DNA from: Macrotis lagotis
Lineage: Eukaryota; Chordata; Mammalia; Peramelemorphia; Peramelidae
Assembly: GCF_037893015.1 (NCBI RefSeq)
Contig: NC_133666.1
Location: 620,229,156-620,293,155 of the forward strand
Length of the DNA stretch: 64,000 nt
Direction: 5' to 3'
Of the stretch, positions 51,228 through 62,589 are shown piece after piece. Position 1 is the stretch's first letter, and each line of letters begins with the position of its first letter. Made by a program: the position numbers and the translations under genes. Under the pieces are notes generated by a model. That model did not search any database, was not told the DNA's origin, and worked only from the letters and a program-made list of their open reading frames with translations.

Positions 51228-51235
51228 TGACGTCA
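51228..51235. promoter_or_regulatory. Perfect CRE palindrome TGACGTCA (second copy)
   Basis: Same octamer as at 50779, followed by CTGAG as a slightly different flank. No gene start is visible next to it. Confidence 0.45.
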
Positions 51236-51427
51236 CTGAGCTCTTGGAATCATAGGCAATTCACAAATCCTTTCCAAAATTGGTGAAGTGGATTTGATTA
51301 TTCTGTTAAGAGTTAGAGGTGGAAGGAAAGGAAGAATGTATGTGTAAAACTTACATTTGATGAGAATATGACCATGAAGTGTGACATAATGGATCTAGGT
51401 GCAGGCAAGATAAAGAATGTTCACCAG

Positions 51428-51565
51428 CTTGGTGGTCCAGTAGATAGAGCACCCACCCTGGAGTCAGGAGGACCCACGTTCAAAGCCAATCTCAGACACA
51501 ATAACTGCCTAGCTGTGTGGCCTTGGAAGTCACTTTACCTCATTGCCTTAAATAAATTTTTTTTA
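51428..51565 (+). repeat. Older WSINE1-type SINE
   Basis: GGAGTCAGGAGGACCCACG and CCTAGCTGTGTGGCCTTGG with several small deletions. Confidence 0.8.
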
Positions 51566-51674
51566 AAACTACAATTCTCACCAGTTTGAATTCTGGGTTG
51601 GAGGTGAAGCCTTGAGCACAGGAATTGGAAGCTGGAAGATGATGAAGCCATTAAATCCAAGTATTGTTAAGTAC

Positions 51675-51890
51675 AAGATAGAGCACTGGGCTGGAAATCA
51701 GGAATATGACCTGGGTTTGAATCTGATCTCAGAGATTAGCGATGCTACCCTGACCAAATTATCCTCTGCCTCAGTTTCTACAACTGTAAAATTACCTTTC
51801 CAAGGTGGTTGTGAGAACCATATGAGATATCTGTAAAGTGCACAGTGCCTAGTGTGTAGTAGGCACTATATAAATGATTATCCCTTCCCT
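51675..51890 (+). repeat. MIR/CORE-SINE-like element
   Basis: GACCTGGGTTTGAATCTGAT, TGCCTCAGTTTCTACAACTG and a tail with GTAGGCACTATATAAATG. Confidence 0.75.
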
Positions 51891-51984
51891 TTTCTTATTC
51901 AGATAAAAGTTAATGCAAGATAATTTGAGGGAGAAACTAGCCAACCAGGGGGAAAAACTCTGGCAAACTGATTTTTGAATGTTT

Positions 51985-52250
51985 AGTCAAGTCAATAAGC
52001 TTGTATTAAGCACCTACTCTTCACCAGTCATGGTTCTGAGAATACAAAAGCAAAAGAGCCTCCCCACCTTCAAGGTACACACAGTCTAATAGAGGAGACC
52101 ACATGAAAGCAAACAAGATAGATACAGGATCATTTGATCATCTATAGAGGAGAGGCACTAAAGGGGATCAGGAAAGGCAGGATTTGAATTGAATTTGAAG
52201 GAAATTAGGGGGCAGAAAACAAAGAGAGCCTGCCAGTCATGCAGAACAAC
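51985..52250 (-). repeat. CR1/L2-clade LINE 3' end fragment, antisense
   Basis: AAGCTTGTATTAAGCACCTA and CACACAGTCTAATAGAGGAG match the family seen at 33825 and 43540. Confidence 0.55.
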
Positions 52251-52255
52251 CAGTA

Positions 52256-52407
52256 GGGGCACCTAGGTGGCATAGTGTATAGAGCACCAGTCCTGGAGTC
52301 AAGAGGACCTGAGTTCCAATTTAGCCTCAGACACTTAATAATTATGTAGCTGTGTGACCTTGGAGAAGTCACTTAACCCTGTTGCCTTGCATAAAAAATT
52401 TTAGAAA
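52256..52407 (+). repeat. WSINE1-type SINE
   Basis: Full copy. The flanks AGAACAACCAG and AGAACAATCAA suggest a target duplication. Confidence 0.9.
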
Positions 52408-53090
52408 AGAACAATCAATGAGAAAATAAATAGGCAATTTTAAGTGCTTAACATTGAAAGTTTTTGCATAAACCAAATCAATGCAACTAAAATGAGAAGA
52501 TACAGCTAACTGGGGAAAATATTTTCATACCAAATTTCTTAGCTAAGTCTGATATCCATAATGTATAAAGAAATGATTCAAGGGATGGCTAGGTGGCACA
52601 GTGGATAGAGCACTGGTCCTGGAGTCAGGAGTACCTGAGTTCAAATCCAGCCTCAGACACTTAATAATTACTTAGCTGTGTGGCCTTGGGCAAGCCACTT
52701 AACCCCGTTTGCCTTGCCAAAAAAACCCTAAAAAAAGTGATTTGAACATTTAAGAATGACAGCCATTCTTCAATACATAAACAAAAGATATATTAAAAGA
52801 AATATAAGCTATCAACAAACTTCAAAAAATGCTTCAAATCACTAATAATTAGTTCCAAGGTTCTATCTCATATCTACCAGATCAATAAAGATGACAAAAA
52901 AAGGGAAAATGGTGATTTTCTTTTTTCGAGGAACTGGGAAAAGAAAGTCACATTAGGAGAAGGATGGCATTGTGAATTAGTCCAGCCATTCTGGAAAGCA
53001 ATTTGCAACTATGTCCCCAAAATTTAGATTCCACATATATTTTGATCTAGCAATATCACTGCTAGGTACAACTAGTATTTCTGACAAAGG
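52408..53090 (+). mobile_element. L1 ORF2 remnant with nested SINE
   Basis: CTGGGGAAAATATTTTCATA through AGCAATATCACTGCTAGGTA are L1 ORF2 3' sequences. A SINE splits it at 52582-52736. Confidence 0.7.
52582..52736 (+). repeat. WSINE1-type SINE
   Basis: A box TGGCACAGTGG, B box GTTCAAATCC. Flanks AAATGATTCAAG and AAGTGATTTGAA look like a decayed target duplication. Confidence 0.9.
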
Positions 53091-54080
53091 ACTCCAAAGT
53101 ATATAGAGAACTGAGTCAAATTTATAAAAAAAAAAGCCATTCCCCAATTGACAAATGGTCAAAGGATATGTAAAGGCAATTTGCAGAGGAAGAAATCAAA
53201 GCTATCCAGTCATATGAAAAATTGCTCTAAATCATTACTGATTAAAGAAATGCAAATTAAAGCAATTCTGAGGTACCATCTCACATCTATTCGATTGGCC
53301 AATATGACCAGAAAGGGCAGTGTTCAATATTGGAAGGGATATGGGACATTAATACATTGTTAGTGGAGCTGTGAACTCATCTAGCCTTTCTGGAAAGCAA
53401 TCTGGAATTATGCCCAAAGGGCAATAAAAATGTGTATACCCTTTGATCCAGCAATACCACTACTGGGTCTATACCCTGAAGAGATCATGAAAAAGGTTAA
53501 AAACATCACTTGTACAAAAATATTCATAGCAGTCCTTTTTGTGGTAGAAAAGAATTGGAAATTGAGTGGACGTCCATCAACTGGGGAATGGCTGAACAGA
53601 TTATGGTATATGCATGTTATGGAACACTATTGTTCTATTAGAAACCAAGAGGGAGATACTGAGTGAGATGAGCAGAACCAGAAAAACATTGTACACCCTA
53701 ACAGCAACATGGGAGTGATGATCAACCTTGATGGATTTGCTCATTCCATCAGTGCAATAATCAGGGACAATTTGGGCCTGTCTGCCATGGAGAATACCAT
53801 CTGTATCCAGAGAAAGAACTGTGGAGTTTGAACAAAGTCCAAGACCTTTAATTTAGGGGGGAAAAAAAACCAAAAACTTGATATCTTATTGTCTGATATT
53901 GCTATCTCTTTTACTTTGTTTCTTAAGGATGTGATTTCTCATCACATTCAATTTGGATCAATGTATACTACAGAAACAATGTAAAGACTGGCAAAATTGC
54001 CTTCTGTGGGGGGTAGGGGGAGGGAAGTAAGATTAGGGGGGAAATTGTAAAACTCAAAATAAATAAAATATTAAAAAAAA
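53091..54080 (+). mobile_element. L1 3' end (ORF2 C terminus and 3' UTR)
   Basis: An open stretch at 53430-53666 reads [19 protein letters not shown] and GRPSTGEWLNRLWYMHVME, typical of the L1 ORF2 C terminus. The 3' UTR ends AAATAAATAAAATATT plus A-tail. The upstream part is frameshifted. Confidence 0.85.
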
Positions 54081-54084
54081 GAAA

Positions 54085-54570
54085 AAAGAAACCAAGAGGG
54101 GGGATGGGATTTCAGAGAAGCCTGGAAAGACTTGCATGACTTGGGCAAGATGAGCAGAACCAAAAGAACATTGTACACCCTAACAGCAATATTAGGGTGA
54201 TGATTAACCTTAATGGACTTGCTCATTCTATCAGTACAATAATCAGGGACAATTTTAAAGTACCTGCAATGTAGAATACCATCTGTATCCAGAGAAAGAA
54301 CTGTGGAGTTTAAACAAAGACCAAAATCTGTTGCCTTCAATTTTTTTTAAAAAGTGTCTTATGTACTACATAATTTTGCTATCTTTAATATTTTATTTTC
54401 TCAAGGATATGATTCTCTCTTAACACATCCAATTTCAGTGTATAGCATGGAAACAATATAAAGATTATCAGACTGCCTTCTGGGGGGGGTAGGAGAAGGG
54501 AGGGTGACAAAATGATAGAAAATACTATTGGATGTAACTGGAAAACAAAATATTTATTAGAAAGAAAAAA
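54085..54570 (+). mobile_element. Second, tandem L1 3' end fragment
   Basis: Repeats 53630-54060 in the same orientation (ACATTGTACACCCTAACAGC, ATCTGTATCCAGAGAAAGAA) with many differences. Either an independent insertion or an old tandem duplication. Confidence 0.75.
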
Positions 54571-54574
54571 ATAT

Positions 54575-54616
54575 TTTTTTAGTTTTTTTGCAAGGCAGTG
54601 GGGTTAAGTGAAGAAA
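54575..54616 (-). repeat. Tiny SINE 3' scrap
   Basis: TTTTTGCAAGGCAGTGGGGT, the antisense end of a SINE, then breaks off. Confidence 0.65.
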
Positions 54617-55110
54617 AATTTTTTAAAAGACTGTTATTATATAATAAGAAATGACTAAAAGGACAGTTTCAGAGAATCATAAGAAGATATTACATATATT
54701 TATGTCAAAAGAAAAATTTTCACTCATATTGTGTTTTCAGCCATAATTCTGTCAGAAATAATTTTATTTAATTTCACATTCATCAATATCCAAACTACAT
54801 ACTTCTTGCTTAGAAAAAAGATAATCCAAACTGGTTTATATTTAATTGCTTTCTGACATGAATCTACCCTAGGGAGAGATCAAGTAATGTTAAAGGAATC
54901 TTGAAAAAAATGTTAAAATACAGTTTGGATTAACTTTCTAAAATTATTGAGTAACCAAATCTCAATCCATTTTCTGCCCTCCTAGAGTTAGACAAAGGGA
55001 ATTCTTTCCCTCCTATTCATATCTTAATACTTTTCCAATGGAGAAGAATGGCTCTAATTTGTAAAGAATTTGCCTTTGGATGGATCCATTACCCAAGAAC
55101 TTAACTTCCC
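54617..55110. other. Unassigned AT-rich intergenic sequence
   Basis: No gene, RNA or clear repeat seen. Confidence 0.5.
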
Positions 55111-55116
55111 AAGGGT

Positions 55117-55251
55117 TTTTATTTTATTTAAGGCAATGGGATTAAATGATTTGCCCAAGGTCACACAGCTAGGAAATTATTAAGTGTCTGAATCCATATT
55201 TGAACTCAGACAGAGCCAGTGCTCTATCCACTGCACCACCTAGCTGCCTCT
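55117..55251 (-). repeat. WSINE1-type SINE, shortened
   Basis: Antisense copy with CACACAGCTAGGAAATTATT and CCACTGCACCACCTAGCTGCC. Flanked by CCAAGGGTTTTT-like repeats. Confidence 0.88.
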
Positions 55252-55299
55252 CCAAGGGGTTTTTCATAGAAATCTGGAAATGGAGAGAAAGGAACAAGC

Positions 55300-55560
55300 A
55301 TCTATGAACTACCTACTATGTCTTCAGCATTGAGCTAAGTTAAGCTTCTAACAATTAGTATTTCATTGATCTCTAAAATAACCCTAGGAGGTAGGTACTA
55401 TCATTAGCCCCATTTGACAGTTGAGGAAACTGAGACAGATGAACATTAAGTGACCACCCAGTGTCACAGAGCTTGGAAATGTCTGAGGTTAGATATGAAC
55501 TCAGATCTCCCTGGCTTCTAGCCCAACACTCTATCTACTGTGCCACCTAAGTGCCTTTAG
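55300..55560 (-). repeat. MIR-like element, antisense
   Basis: CCCCATTTGACAGTTGAGG, AACTGAGACAGATGAAC and ATATGAACTCAGATCTCC in order. Confidence 0.75.
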
Positions 55561-55575
55561 AGAAGAATATTATTT

Positions 55576-55730
55576 CTTTTTTTTTAGGTTTTTGCAAGGC
55601 AAATGGGGTTAAGTGGCTTGCCCAAGGCCACACAGCTAGGTAATTATTAAATGTCTGAGGCCAGCATTGAACCCAGGTACTCCTGACTCCAGGGCCAGTG
55701 CTTTATCCACTGCACCACCTGGCCGCCCCC
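55576..55730 (-). repeat. WSINE1-type SINE
   Basis: Full antisense copy with target duplication ATATTATTTCT. Confidence 0.93.
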
Positions 55731-56025
55731 ATATTATTTCTTAATATTTACAGAGACAAAAAGTTTTAAGATATGCTTTCACACTCAGATAATTAAATAT
55801 AAAGTTTTGTGTGCAGAAAGAACCCTAATAATCAGAAGTATCAGAATAGATTTTGTCAATGAGAGAATTGGCATTTAAGATAGAGAATCTCAATAGAGAA
55901 GTGGTGCCCTAAGGAACAGAATGAGACATACACAGTCCCATATGATCAATATATTGATTTTTTTTGCTTAACTATATTCTTTTAAGGAAATTTTCTATTG
56001 ATGGGGGTGGTGGTTTTGGCAAATA
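55731..56025. other. Unassigned intergenic sequence
   Basis: Nothing recognisable. Confidence 0.5.

Positions 56026-56027
<2 letters not shown>

Positions 56028-56098
<71 letters not shown>
56028..56098. repeat. Compound (GT)n(GA)n microsatellite
   Basis: About twenty GT units run directly into about fourteen GA units. Confidence 0.9.
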
Positions 56099-56102
<4 letters not shown>

Positions 56103-56232
56103 GAGAGAGAGCCTCTTCCTGGACTCACCAGGATCACAGGATAGTAAATTTAGAGCTGGAAAGGATTTTTAGATGACACAGAGTCCAAAGCTCTCATTTT
56201 ACAGATAAACAGAGGCTTAAAAGTCCAGATCT

Positions 56233-56389
56233 GGGCCGGCCAGGTGGTGCAGTGGATAAAGCACTGGCCCTGGAGTCAGGAGTACCTGGGTTCAAATCCG
56301 GTCTCAGACACTTAATAATTACCTAGCTGTGTGGCCTTGGGCAAGCCACTTAACCCCATTTGCCTTGCAAAAAAAAAACCCTAAAAAAA
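56233..56389 (+). repeat. WSINE1-type SINE, well preserved
   Basis: Perfect target duplication AAAAGTCCAGATC. A box TGGTGCAGTGG, B box GGTTCAAATCC. Confidence 0.95.
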
Positions 56390-56456
56390 AAGTCCAGATC
56401 AGAAGCATAAATTGAATCCAGGTCTTCCAGACATTTGTCTTTGAAGAGTCCTTTTG

Positions 56457-56616
56457 GAGGCAGCTAGGTGGTGCAGTGGATAGAGTACCAGCCCTGTAGT
56501 CAAGAGGACCTGAGATCAAATCCAACCTCAGACATTTAAAAATTAGCCAGTTGTGTGACTTTGGGCAAGTCCCCCATTTCCTTAAATAAAATAATAATTA
56601 AAAGGAGCCCTTAAAA
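56457..56616 (+). repeat. WSINE1-type SINE
   Basis: Full but older copy with target duplication AAGAGTCCTTTTG. Confidence 0.9.
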
Positions 56617-56639
56617 AAAAGAGTCCTTTTGACTTTAAA

Positions 56640-56812
56640 AGCTCAAAAAAAATGTAAAACAATTTTACTTGTACAACTTTTACCAGATTGTTCACCACCA
56701 TGGGGAGAAGGGTGTGGTAGGGATGGGTGGTAGAAAAATTGTGAAACAATAAACTTGTATATGTTGTAAACTACCTTTGCATTTAATTGAAATAATAAAA
56801 GCTAAAAAAAAA
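56640..56812 (+). mobile_element. L1 3' UTR fragment
   Basis: GAAACAATAAACTTGTATAT through TTTGCATTTAATTGAAATAA and an A-tail. Confidence 0.6.
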
Positions 56813-56899
56813 ATTGAACCTCATTCACCAAAAAAGCATCAGCTTGTACAAATCTTTGCATGTTATTCTAAAGTCCCATCCCTAATAATTTCTTATTGA

Positions 56900-57320
56900 A
56901 CACTAGTGCAACAGTCATTTTTTAAGCTTCTATTATGTACCAAACACTGTCCTTAAATTCTTGGCACCTTGGACATCCATATATCAGGATACAAAGAAAT
57001 GAGTATACAGGGAAAGGCAAAAACCAGAACCATCTGACCCTCCCCACATATTTGCCTCTCTGATTTGGAGTGGAATCCATTTTGAGCCCTTCTTTCCCGG
57101 TGGGGTTGTATCTGTTTTTGTGAGAGAAGGTTGCTATGAGTTTATTACTCCAATAAATGATTTTGCATTGAGGTAGCTGTGCCCTCTGGCTGTTGGATGT
57201 AAACACATAAGGAGTCAGTCCTGTGAACCCCCAGAGTACTTTGAATCTAAGGTGGTCATCTCCTGTTGATCTAACCTCTAAATGAAAGTCAGGGTGGTGA
57301 TGACATGGTTAAGGACCTAG
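56900..57320. other. Unassigned intergenic sequence
   Basis: A short CR1-tail-like piece near 56920; otherwise nothing recognised. The open frame on the - strand has no homology that I can see. Confidence 0.45.
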
Positions 57321-57324
57321 GCAG

Positions 57325-57580
57325 TTAGTTGGTGTTTTGGTTAGAGTGCTCGGATTTAAAGCAAGGTGTTAATTCAAATCCATCCCCAGACATATATTAA
57401 CTCTGTGACTTTGTGCGAGTCACTTCACATTTTTCTCTCAGCTTCCTCAATGTATAAAGTAGGGATAAGAATGGCACATGCTTCCCAAAATAGTTATTGT
57501 GAGGCACAAGTTAATTTGTAAAGCATGTTTAGTACACTGATAGGCATTGATTAGGTATAATAAATATATTTATAAATAAA
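57325..57580 (+). repeat. Old MIR-like element
   Basis: AATTCAAATCCATCCCC, GCGAGTCACTTCACATTTTT and ATTGTGAGGCACAAG in MIR order. Confidence 0.55.
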
Positions 57581-57611
57581 ATAAATACTAGCTATTTTCT
57601 CTGTTTTGTTA

Positions 57612-57812
57612 AATCATTTTCAGTTGTGTCTAACTCTTCTTGACACCAATTTGGGATCCTCATGGCAAAGATACTGGAGGGGTTTGAGGCAAACAGAGTG
57701 AAGTGATTTACTGAGGTTCACACAACTAGTAAGTACCTGAGTCTGGATTTGAACTCAGCTCTTCCTGACTCCAGGTCTGGTATGCTATTCACTTTGTCAT
57801 TTAGCTGCCTCA
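57612..57812 (-). repeat. SINE with RTE/BovB-like tail, antisense
   Basis: TTTTCAGTTGTGTCTAACTC at the left is the reverse of the RTE-type GAGTTAGACACAACTG tail. The SINE body with GATTTGAACTCAGCTCTTCC follows. Confidence 0.8.
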
Positions 57813-57879
57813 ATGGATCATGATCCTTGTTGGATCTAAATCAGAGATCTAGACTTGTAAGAACTCAGAGGAAATATAA

Positions 57880-58430
57880 TCCAGTACTGTCTTTTTACAC
57901 ACGAGGAAACTGAGGCCCATGGAAGTTAAGTGATTTGCCCAAGATCATCCAGGTCATAAGCATTGAGGCAAAATTTGAAGCTGGGTACTCTGTAGAGTCA
58001 ATATTATTTCTATTGTGTGTCCTGGCACTGGAAAAACATATTGTGACAAAAGAGAGAAAATAGGAAAATGTTTCATTAATAGAAATCTGAGGCATCTATC
58101 AAAATCTAATGTAGAGACTTCAGTGAATCAAGAAAAAATTATGATAGTCATATATCACTTTAAGTCAACTATAAAATGCAGTCAATGAATAATATACTAT
58201 TAATAGCTATCACTTTAATATTTGCAAAGTGATTTATAAATATTTTCTCATTTGATCCTCAAACAGTCCTGAGAGGAATTTGCTCTTATTTTCTCCAGTT
58301 TACAAATGGGGAGACTTAGAGAAAGTGCAGTTAAGTGACTTGCCCAGGATCACACACTTGGTGAGTGTCAGAGGCTGGATTTGAACTCAGGTCTTTCTGA
58401 CTGCAAGTTTAATACTCTATTTCAATACCT
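57880..58430 (-). repeat. Two MIR-like elements, antisense
   Basis: 57895-58010 (ACACGAGGAAACTGAGGCCC) and 58190-58430 (AAGTGACTTGCCCAGGATCA, GATTTGAACTCAGGTCTTTC). Confidence 0.7.
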
Positions 58431-58508
58431 AGCTTCTACATACTCTGGAATCACATTAAAAAACTCATTTTTCAAGGCAAAAGAAAATATTAAGAAAAAT
58501 AATTCTCA

Positions 58509-58655
58509 GGCAGCTAGGTGGTGTAGTGGATAAAGCACCGGCCCTGGAGTCGGGAATACCTGGGTTCAAATCCGGTCTCAGACACTTAATAATTACCTAA
58601 CTGTGTGGCTTTGGGCAAGCCACTTAACCCTGTTTGCCTTGCAAAAAAAAAACCT
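58509..58655 (+). repeat. WSINE1-type SINE
   Basis: Full copy with target duplication AAGAAAAATAATTCTC. Confidence 0.94.
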
Positions 58656-58920
58656 TAAAAGAAAAATAATTCTCCATTCTAAAGACCATGTCAGATTTTC
58701 TCTTCTCTCATATCCTAATGCCTTTATTTTAGGAAAGAATATAAAAGGTAAAGAACAAAATGAGGGAGGGGGGGTATGGATTAAAGGTGGTAATTAAACT
58801 TCAAACAAGTACTACTAAAAAATGCTTGAGCATCATGACCCTCACAAGAGTAGTACTCTTTTACCCCATCCTGAGGACCTTAGAGCATTAATCCAAGGGG
58901 ATATTCCTTTGATTTACAGA
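58656..58920. other. Unassigned intergenic sequence
   Basis: Nothing recognisable. Confidence 0.5.
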
Positions 58921-58924
58921 CTAC

Positions 58925-59330
58925 TTTTTAAAACTTAATATTTTATTTTTTCCCATTTACATATAAAAGTAATTTTAACATTTAACATTTTTTTAACTTT
59001 TAGTTCCAAATCCTCTCCCCTCATTAAGGAAGCAAGCAATATGATATAGTTTATACACGTGTAGTCATGCAAAAACGGATTTCCATATTAATCATATTAT
59101 GAAAGAAATCAGAATAAAAAAGAAAAAGAAAGCTAAAAAAATGTTTTGATCTGCATTCAGATACCACTAGTCCTTTTCCTGGAGGCTAATAGTGTTTTTC
59201 ATGAGTCCTTCAGAATTGTCTTGGATCTTTGTATTTCTGAAAATAGCTAAGTCATTCACAGTTAACCATACAAGATTGTTGTTACTGAGGACAATGTTTT
59301 CCTGGTTCTGCTATTTACAGAGTAGTCTTG
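58925..59330 (-). mobile_element. L1 3' UTR and ORF2 end, antisense
   Basis: Same family as the inverted-repeat arms: TAGTTCCAAATCCTCTCCCC, ATGCAAAAACGGATTTCC, TTTGATCTGCATTCAGATAC and TTGTCTTGGATCTTTGTAT. Confidence 0.8.
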
Positions 59331-59504
59331 AGGGGAGCAGACAAAGATGAAACTGAATAGTTTTAGGAAAATATTAAGTTCCTTTGTTAACCCCAAACTG
59401 TATTTTATAGCATTCTGACCTTTTCTTTGACCAGAATGCCTATAAATGGTACTTCAAATTGTCTTTTGTTATGTTTGTAAAAGGGGTTTTGTTTTTCCTC
59501 TCTC

Positions 59505-59568
59505 TAGATAAAAACAGAGACAGAAAGGAAGGAAAGAGAGAAAGAAAAGGAAAGAGAAAGAAAGAAAA

Positions 59569-59620
<52 letters not shown>

Positions 59621-59622
59621 GG
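59505..59622. repeat. (GAAA)n purine tract
   Basis: More than 100 bases of pure A/G on the + strand with a regular GAAA/AAAG core of about fourteen units. Confidence 0.92.
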
Positions 59623-59790
59623 AGGAAAATATTTATTAAGCACTTGCTAGAAACAGAAATCATGCTGAACATGGTTGGGAATGCAAATAGAAAACCAAGA
59701 CATTCCCTGCTCTCAACAAGTTCACAATCTAAAGGGGATGGATAATATATGGAAAATTTCAGTTATAAATCAGGTAGAAAAGTCCCATGT
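59623..59790 (-). repeat. CR1/L2-clade LINE 3' end fragment
   Basis: ATTTATTAAGCACTTGCTAG and CCCTGCTCTCAACAAGTTCA. Confidence 0.5.
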
Positions 59791-59954
59791 CCCTTAGGGT
59801 GCAGGAACAGATGTTAAAAATTCTTTTTTATTGTCATTTCCACTGGAAAAAGTCATTCCAGTTCCTGAGGTTGAACTGTCTGATAGTATCAAGGACTTCA
59901 GTGGAAAGAACTTAATTTTGGGGATCTTCAGAATTTGTGAATGTAGCATCTGCA

Positions 59955-60082
59955 AGAGAAGGAAGAAATGAAAGAAAGAAAGACGATAGAAAAGAAATAG
60001 TGAGAGGAAGGAAAGAGAAAAAGGGAAGGAGAAGAAAGGAAGGAAGGAAGGAAGGAAAGAGAGGAGAAGGAAGAAAATGAAT
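59955..60082. repeat. Second purine tract, (GAAA)n and (GGAA)n
   Basis: Over 100 bases of nearly pure A/G, including GGAAGGAAGGAAGG near 60035. Confidence 0.88.
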
Positions 60083-61155
60083 TTTAAGGGTGAAATATGA
60101 GCAGCCTCTTTTGAAAACCCAGTTAGATTCAGATTTCTTCAGTATTGAGCATGACAGTGAACAGTAAATAAGGGTGGCTTCTATTTAATTTTAGAAGACA
60201 TGTGGATAGACTGCCATCACCAAAGTTTCCCTCTGATGCTTCTGGCATGAAAGTGGACATGGTGCTATCTAAGGACTACCCTAATCAAATAGGAGGAGCC
60301 TCATCACCAGGGAGAAGAACTGTCTTCTAAATGGTGACAGGTCTATGACCCCTGTCTGTGGACCAAGCATGTGTATGTGGATTCTTGAATGATTGAAAGG
60401 TGGTTAGACTAATCAGTTTCTATACAAAATAATTTCTTGCACAGGTTTTTATTATTTTTTATTTAAATAGTGTGAAGACAAGCAGAATGGATTGAGAACC
60501 AGATTCAGAGGCCAAAAGCTCTGTATTCAAATCACCTCTAATGCTTGAGAACCTGGGCACATCACTTAACCTCAGTTTATAAAGCTAAGCAGAACAGTTG
60601 CTGACCCACCAAGGTTGGTAAGAAGTTTCCTCTCCAGGAATTTCCTACACCAGAGAAATCATAGGTTCAGCCAAATGATGAAGTAGAAGTCGAAAAATTT
60701 CATCTATAAGAATGTGACAAACATCCCCATAATTGGCTAGTCCAATGTAAGGTGGTCAGTCTATTTTGTTAAGCTATACAAACCAGGACCTACAGTCTTT
60801 CTTTAGTTTGAAAGAGATTGAGATAACCTGGAAGTGCTGATTTGAGGGCTTCAGACCCATGGTTTCACCAGAGTTCAGGATTTGAAGATGAGATGGAGCT
60901 AATTTAAAATCTTTCTCCTCTTCCCTCCCCTCCCCCAAAACCATGGCAATTGCGGAATCTCTAACAGGAAACCACCAAGATCATCCATTGCATCTGGGGC
61001 CATTGTCGGTCATCCTGACTTTTGTCTTGTCTTTGAACTTCGATGACCCTGGGAAAGAGTGAGGATGATGACTTTGCATTACTCTGCCTTACTTAAATCC
61101 AATTCACTACTGGTCAAGACAACACTCTGTGATGTCATTGCTCCTCTTCAAAAAT
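60083..61155. other. Unassigned intergenic sequence
   Basis: No repeat or gene recognised with confidence. Possible RTE-like remnant around 60960-61160 (CTTCAAAAATGAAGAACAATG). Confidence 0.4.
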
Positions 61156-61164
61156 GAAGAACAA

Positions 61165-61318
61165 TGGGGCAGCTAGGTGGAGCAGTGGATAGAGCACTGG
61201 CCCTGGAGTCAGGAGTACCTGAGTTCAAATTCGACCTCAGACACTTAATAATTACCTAGCTATATGGCCTTGGGCAAGCTACTTAACCCCCCATAGCCTT
61301 GCAAAAACCTAAAAATAA
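61165..61318 (+). repeat. WSINE1-type SINE
   Basis: GGGGCAGCTAGGTGGAGCAG start, B-box GAGTTCAAATTCG, TGCAAAAACCTAAAAATAAA end. Confidence 0.92.
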
Positions 61319-62390
61319 AGGACAAACAACAAAGGGAAGACAAATGTACTTTATTTGAAATGAGTTCTCCATGACTTGAACCTGGCCACATTAGCAGTCT
61401 TCAACCCCTCACCCCTTTACCAGCTCTGCACTGCCCGCCCCCCCCCCCAGCTTTTTTTTCCTGTCACATACATTTTATCCCCCTAAAGGGTTTACTTTTC
61501 CTGAATTTGCAATTTAGTGGGCATCCAGTAACAGCAGAGTTAATGAGAAGCGAACAAAGTAACTTATTGCATCCTGTGACAGGGGCCCCCCAAGTGTTTT
61601 GTTCATGGATGGGGGAAGGAGAGAAAGAACTTTCTATGACATCATTCCAGCCCCATTCAAGAAAGTCCTTTGTTTAAAGAGTTTGCATAGTTGCCCTGGG
61701 ATGCTGGCAGAGAAAGACATAGAGATATTTTGGAGCCTCTGCTTTTCAATCGTTATATTTAAAAAAAAAATCCTGGGTAAAATTACAACTATTTTTACGT
61801 TGTGTTTTGTTTTTGTTTTAAAGCTCCCTCAGATAGACTTGAATTTAGATGGCTAACAGGGAAAGAGAACAAAAAGTTCCTACTTGGTTGTTTGGTGTAA
61901 CAGTCTGTCCGCTTAATCCCAGGCTTTTCTTCTATTGACACAGTTGAATTCAGAAAAGATGTCTCCGGGTGGACTGTGTGGCTCTGTAAATGGAGTCCGG
62001 TAGCTAAAAGAAGTCTGAGGACTATTGTATAGAAGCTGTGTTTTGTGCATGTATGTGGGGGGAGGGAGGAAAGGGTGCTTAAGGGGCCATGGCTTCTACC
62101 ACTTTGAGCTCAATATGAGACTGGGAGCTTGCAGGGTCCTGAAAATGACTTGCAAGTGCATCTGAATCCAACTCTAGCAAAAGTCTACAGCTGGAGGGAG
62201 GACCATAGCTTGTTAAAATTTCTATGCTATCAAACTTTGCTACTATTAGGAAATGCCGATAGGCTAGAAATCTGTGTGACAGTGAAGTGAGTGCTGGAAA
62301 TGGGGGTTGAACCCTGTCTCTAACACTTATTTGTTGTAATGATCCTTTGTAGGTCACAATCTCTCTTCTCAACTCTAAAACAAAATTAGT
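61319..62390. other. Intergenic, no gene recognised
   Basis: C-rich patch at 61437-61448. Open frames of 85 codons (+, 61599) and 97 codons (-, 62372) show no domain, repeat or splice context that I recognise. The latter overlaps a MIR-like stretch near 62290-62390. Confidence 0.45.
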
Positions 62391-62525
62391 AATACATATT
62401 ATATATGTATGTGGTATCTACATATATAGTGTATATTCTAATGTGTGTGTATATGTCTATATGATGTATATTATATATCTAATATATATGATATATGTAA
62501 ATATATATATATATATGGAGAGAGA
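62391..62525. repeat. (TATG)n/(TA)n low-complexity tract
   Basis: Alternating purine-pyrimidine TATA/TATG units followed by AGAGAG. Confidence 0.88.
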
Positions 62526-62589
62526 GAGATGAGAAAAAGAGAGGGAAACAGAAAAAATACATTAAAGTTTATTAAAAACTTTATATAGG

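Noticed and set aside
62079..62372. 97-codon - strand open frame as an exon
   Set aside because: No recognised homology, and it partly overlaps MIR-like sequence; no splice context.
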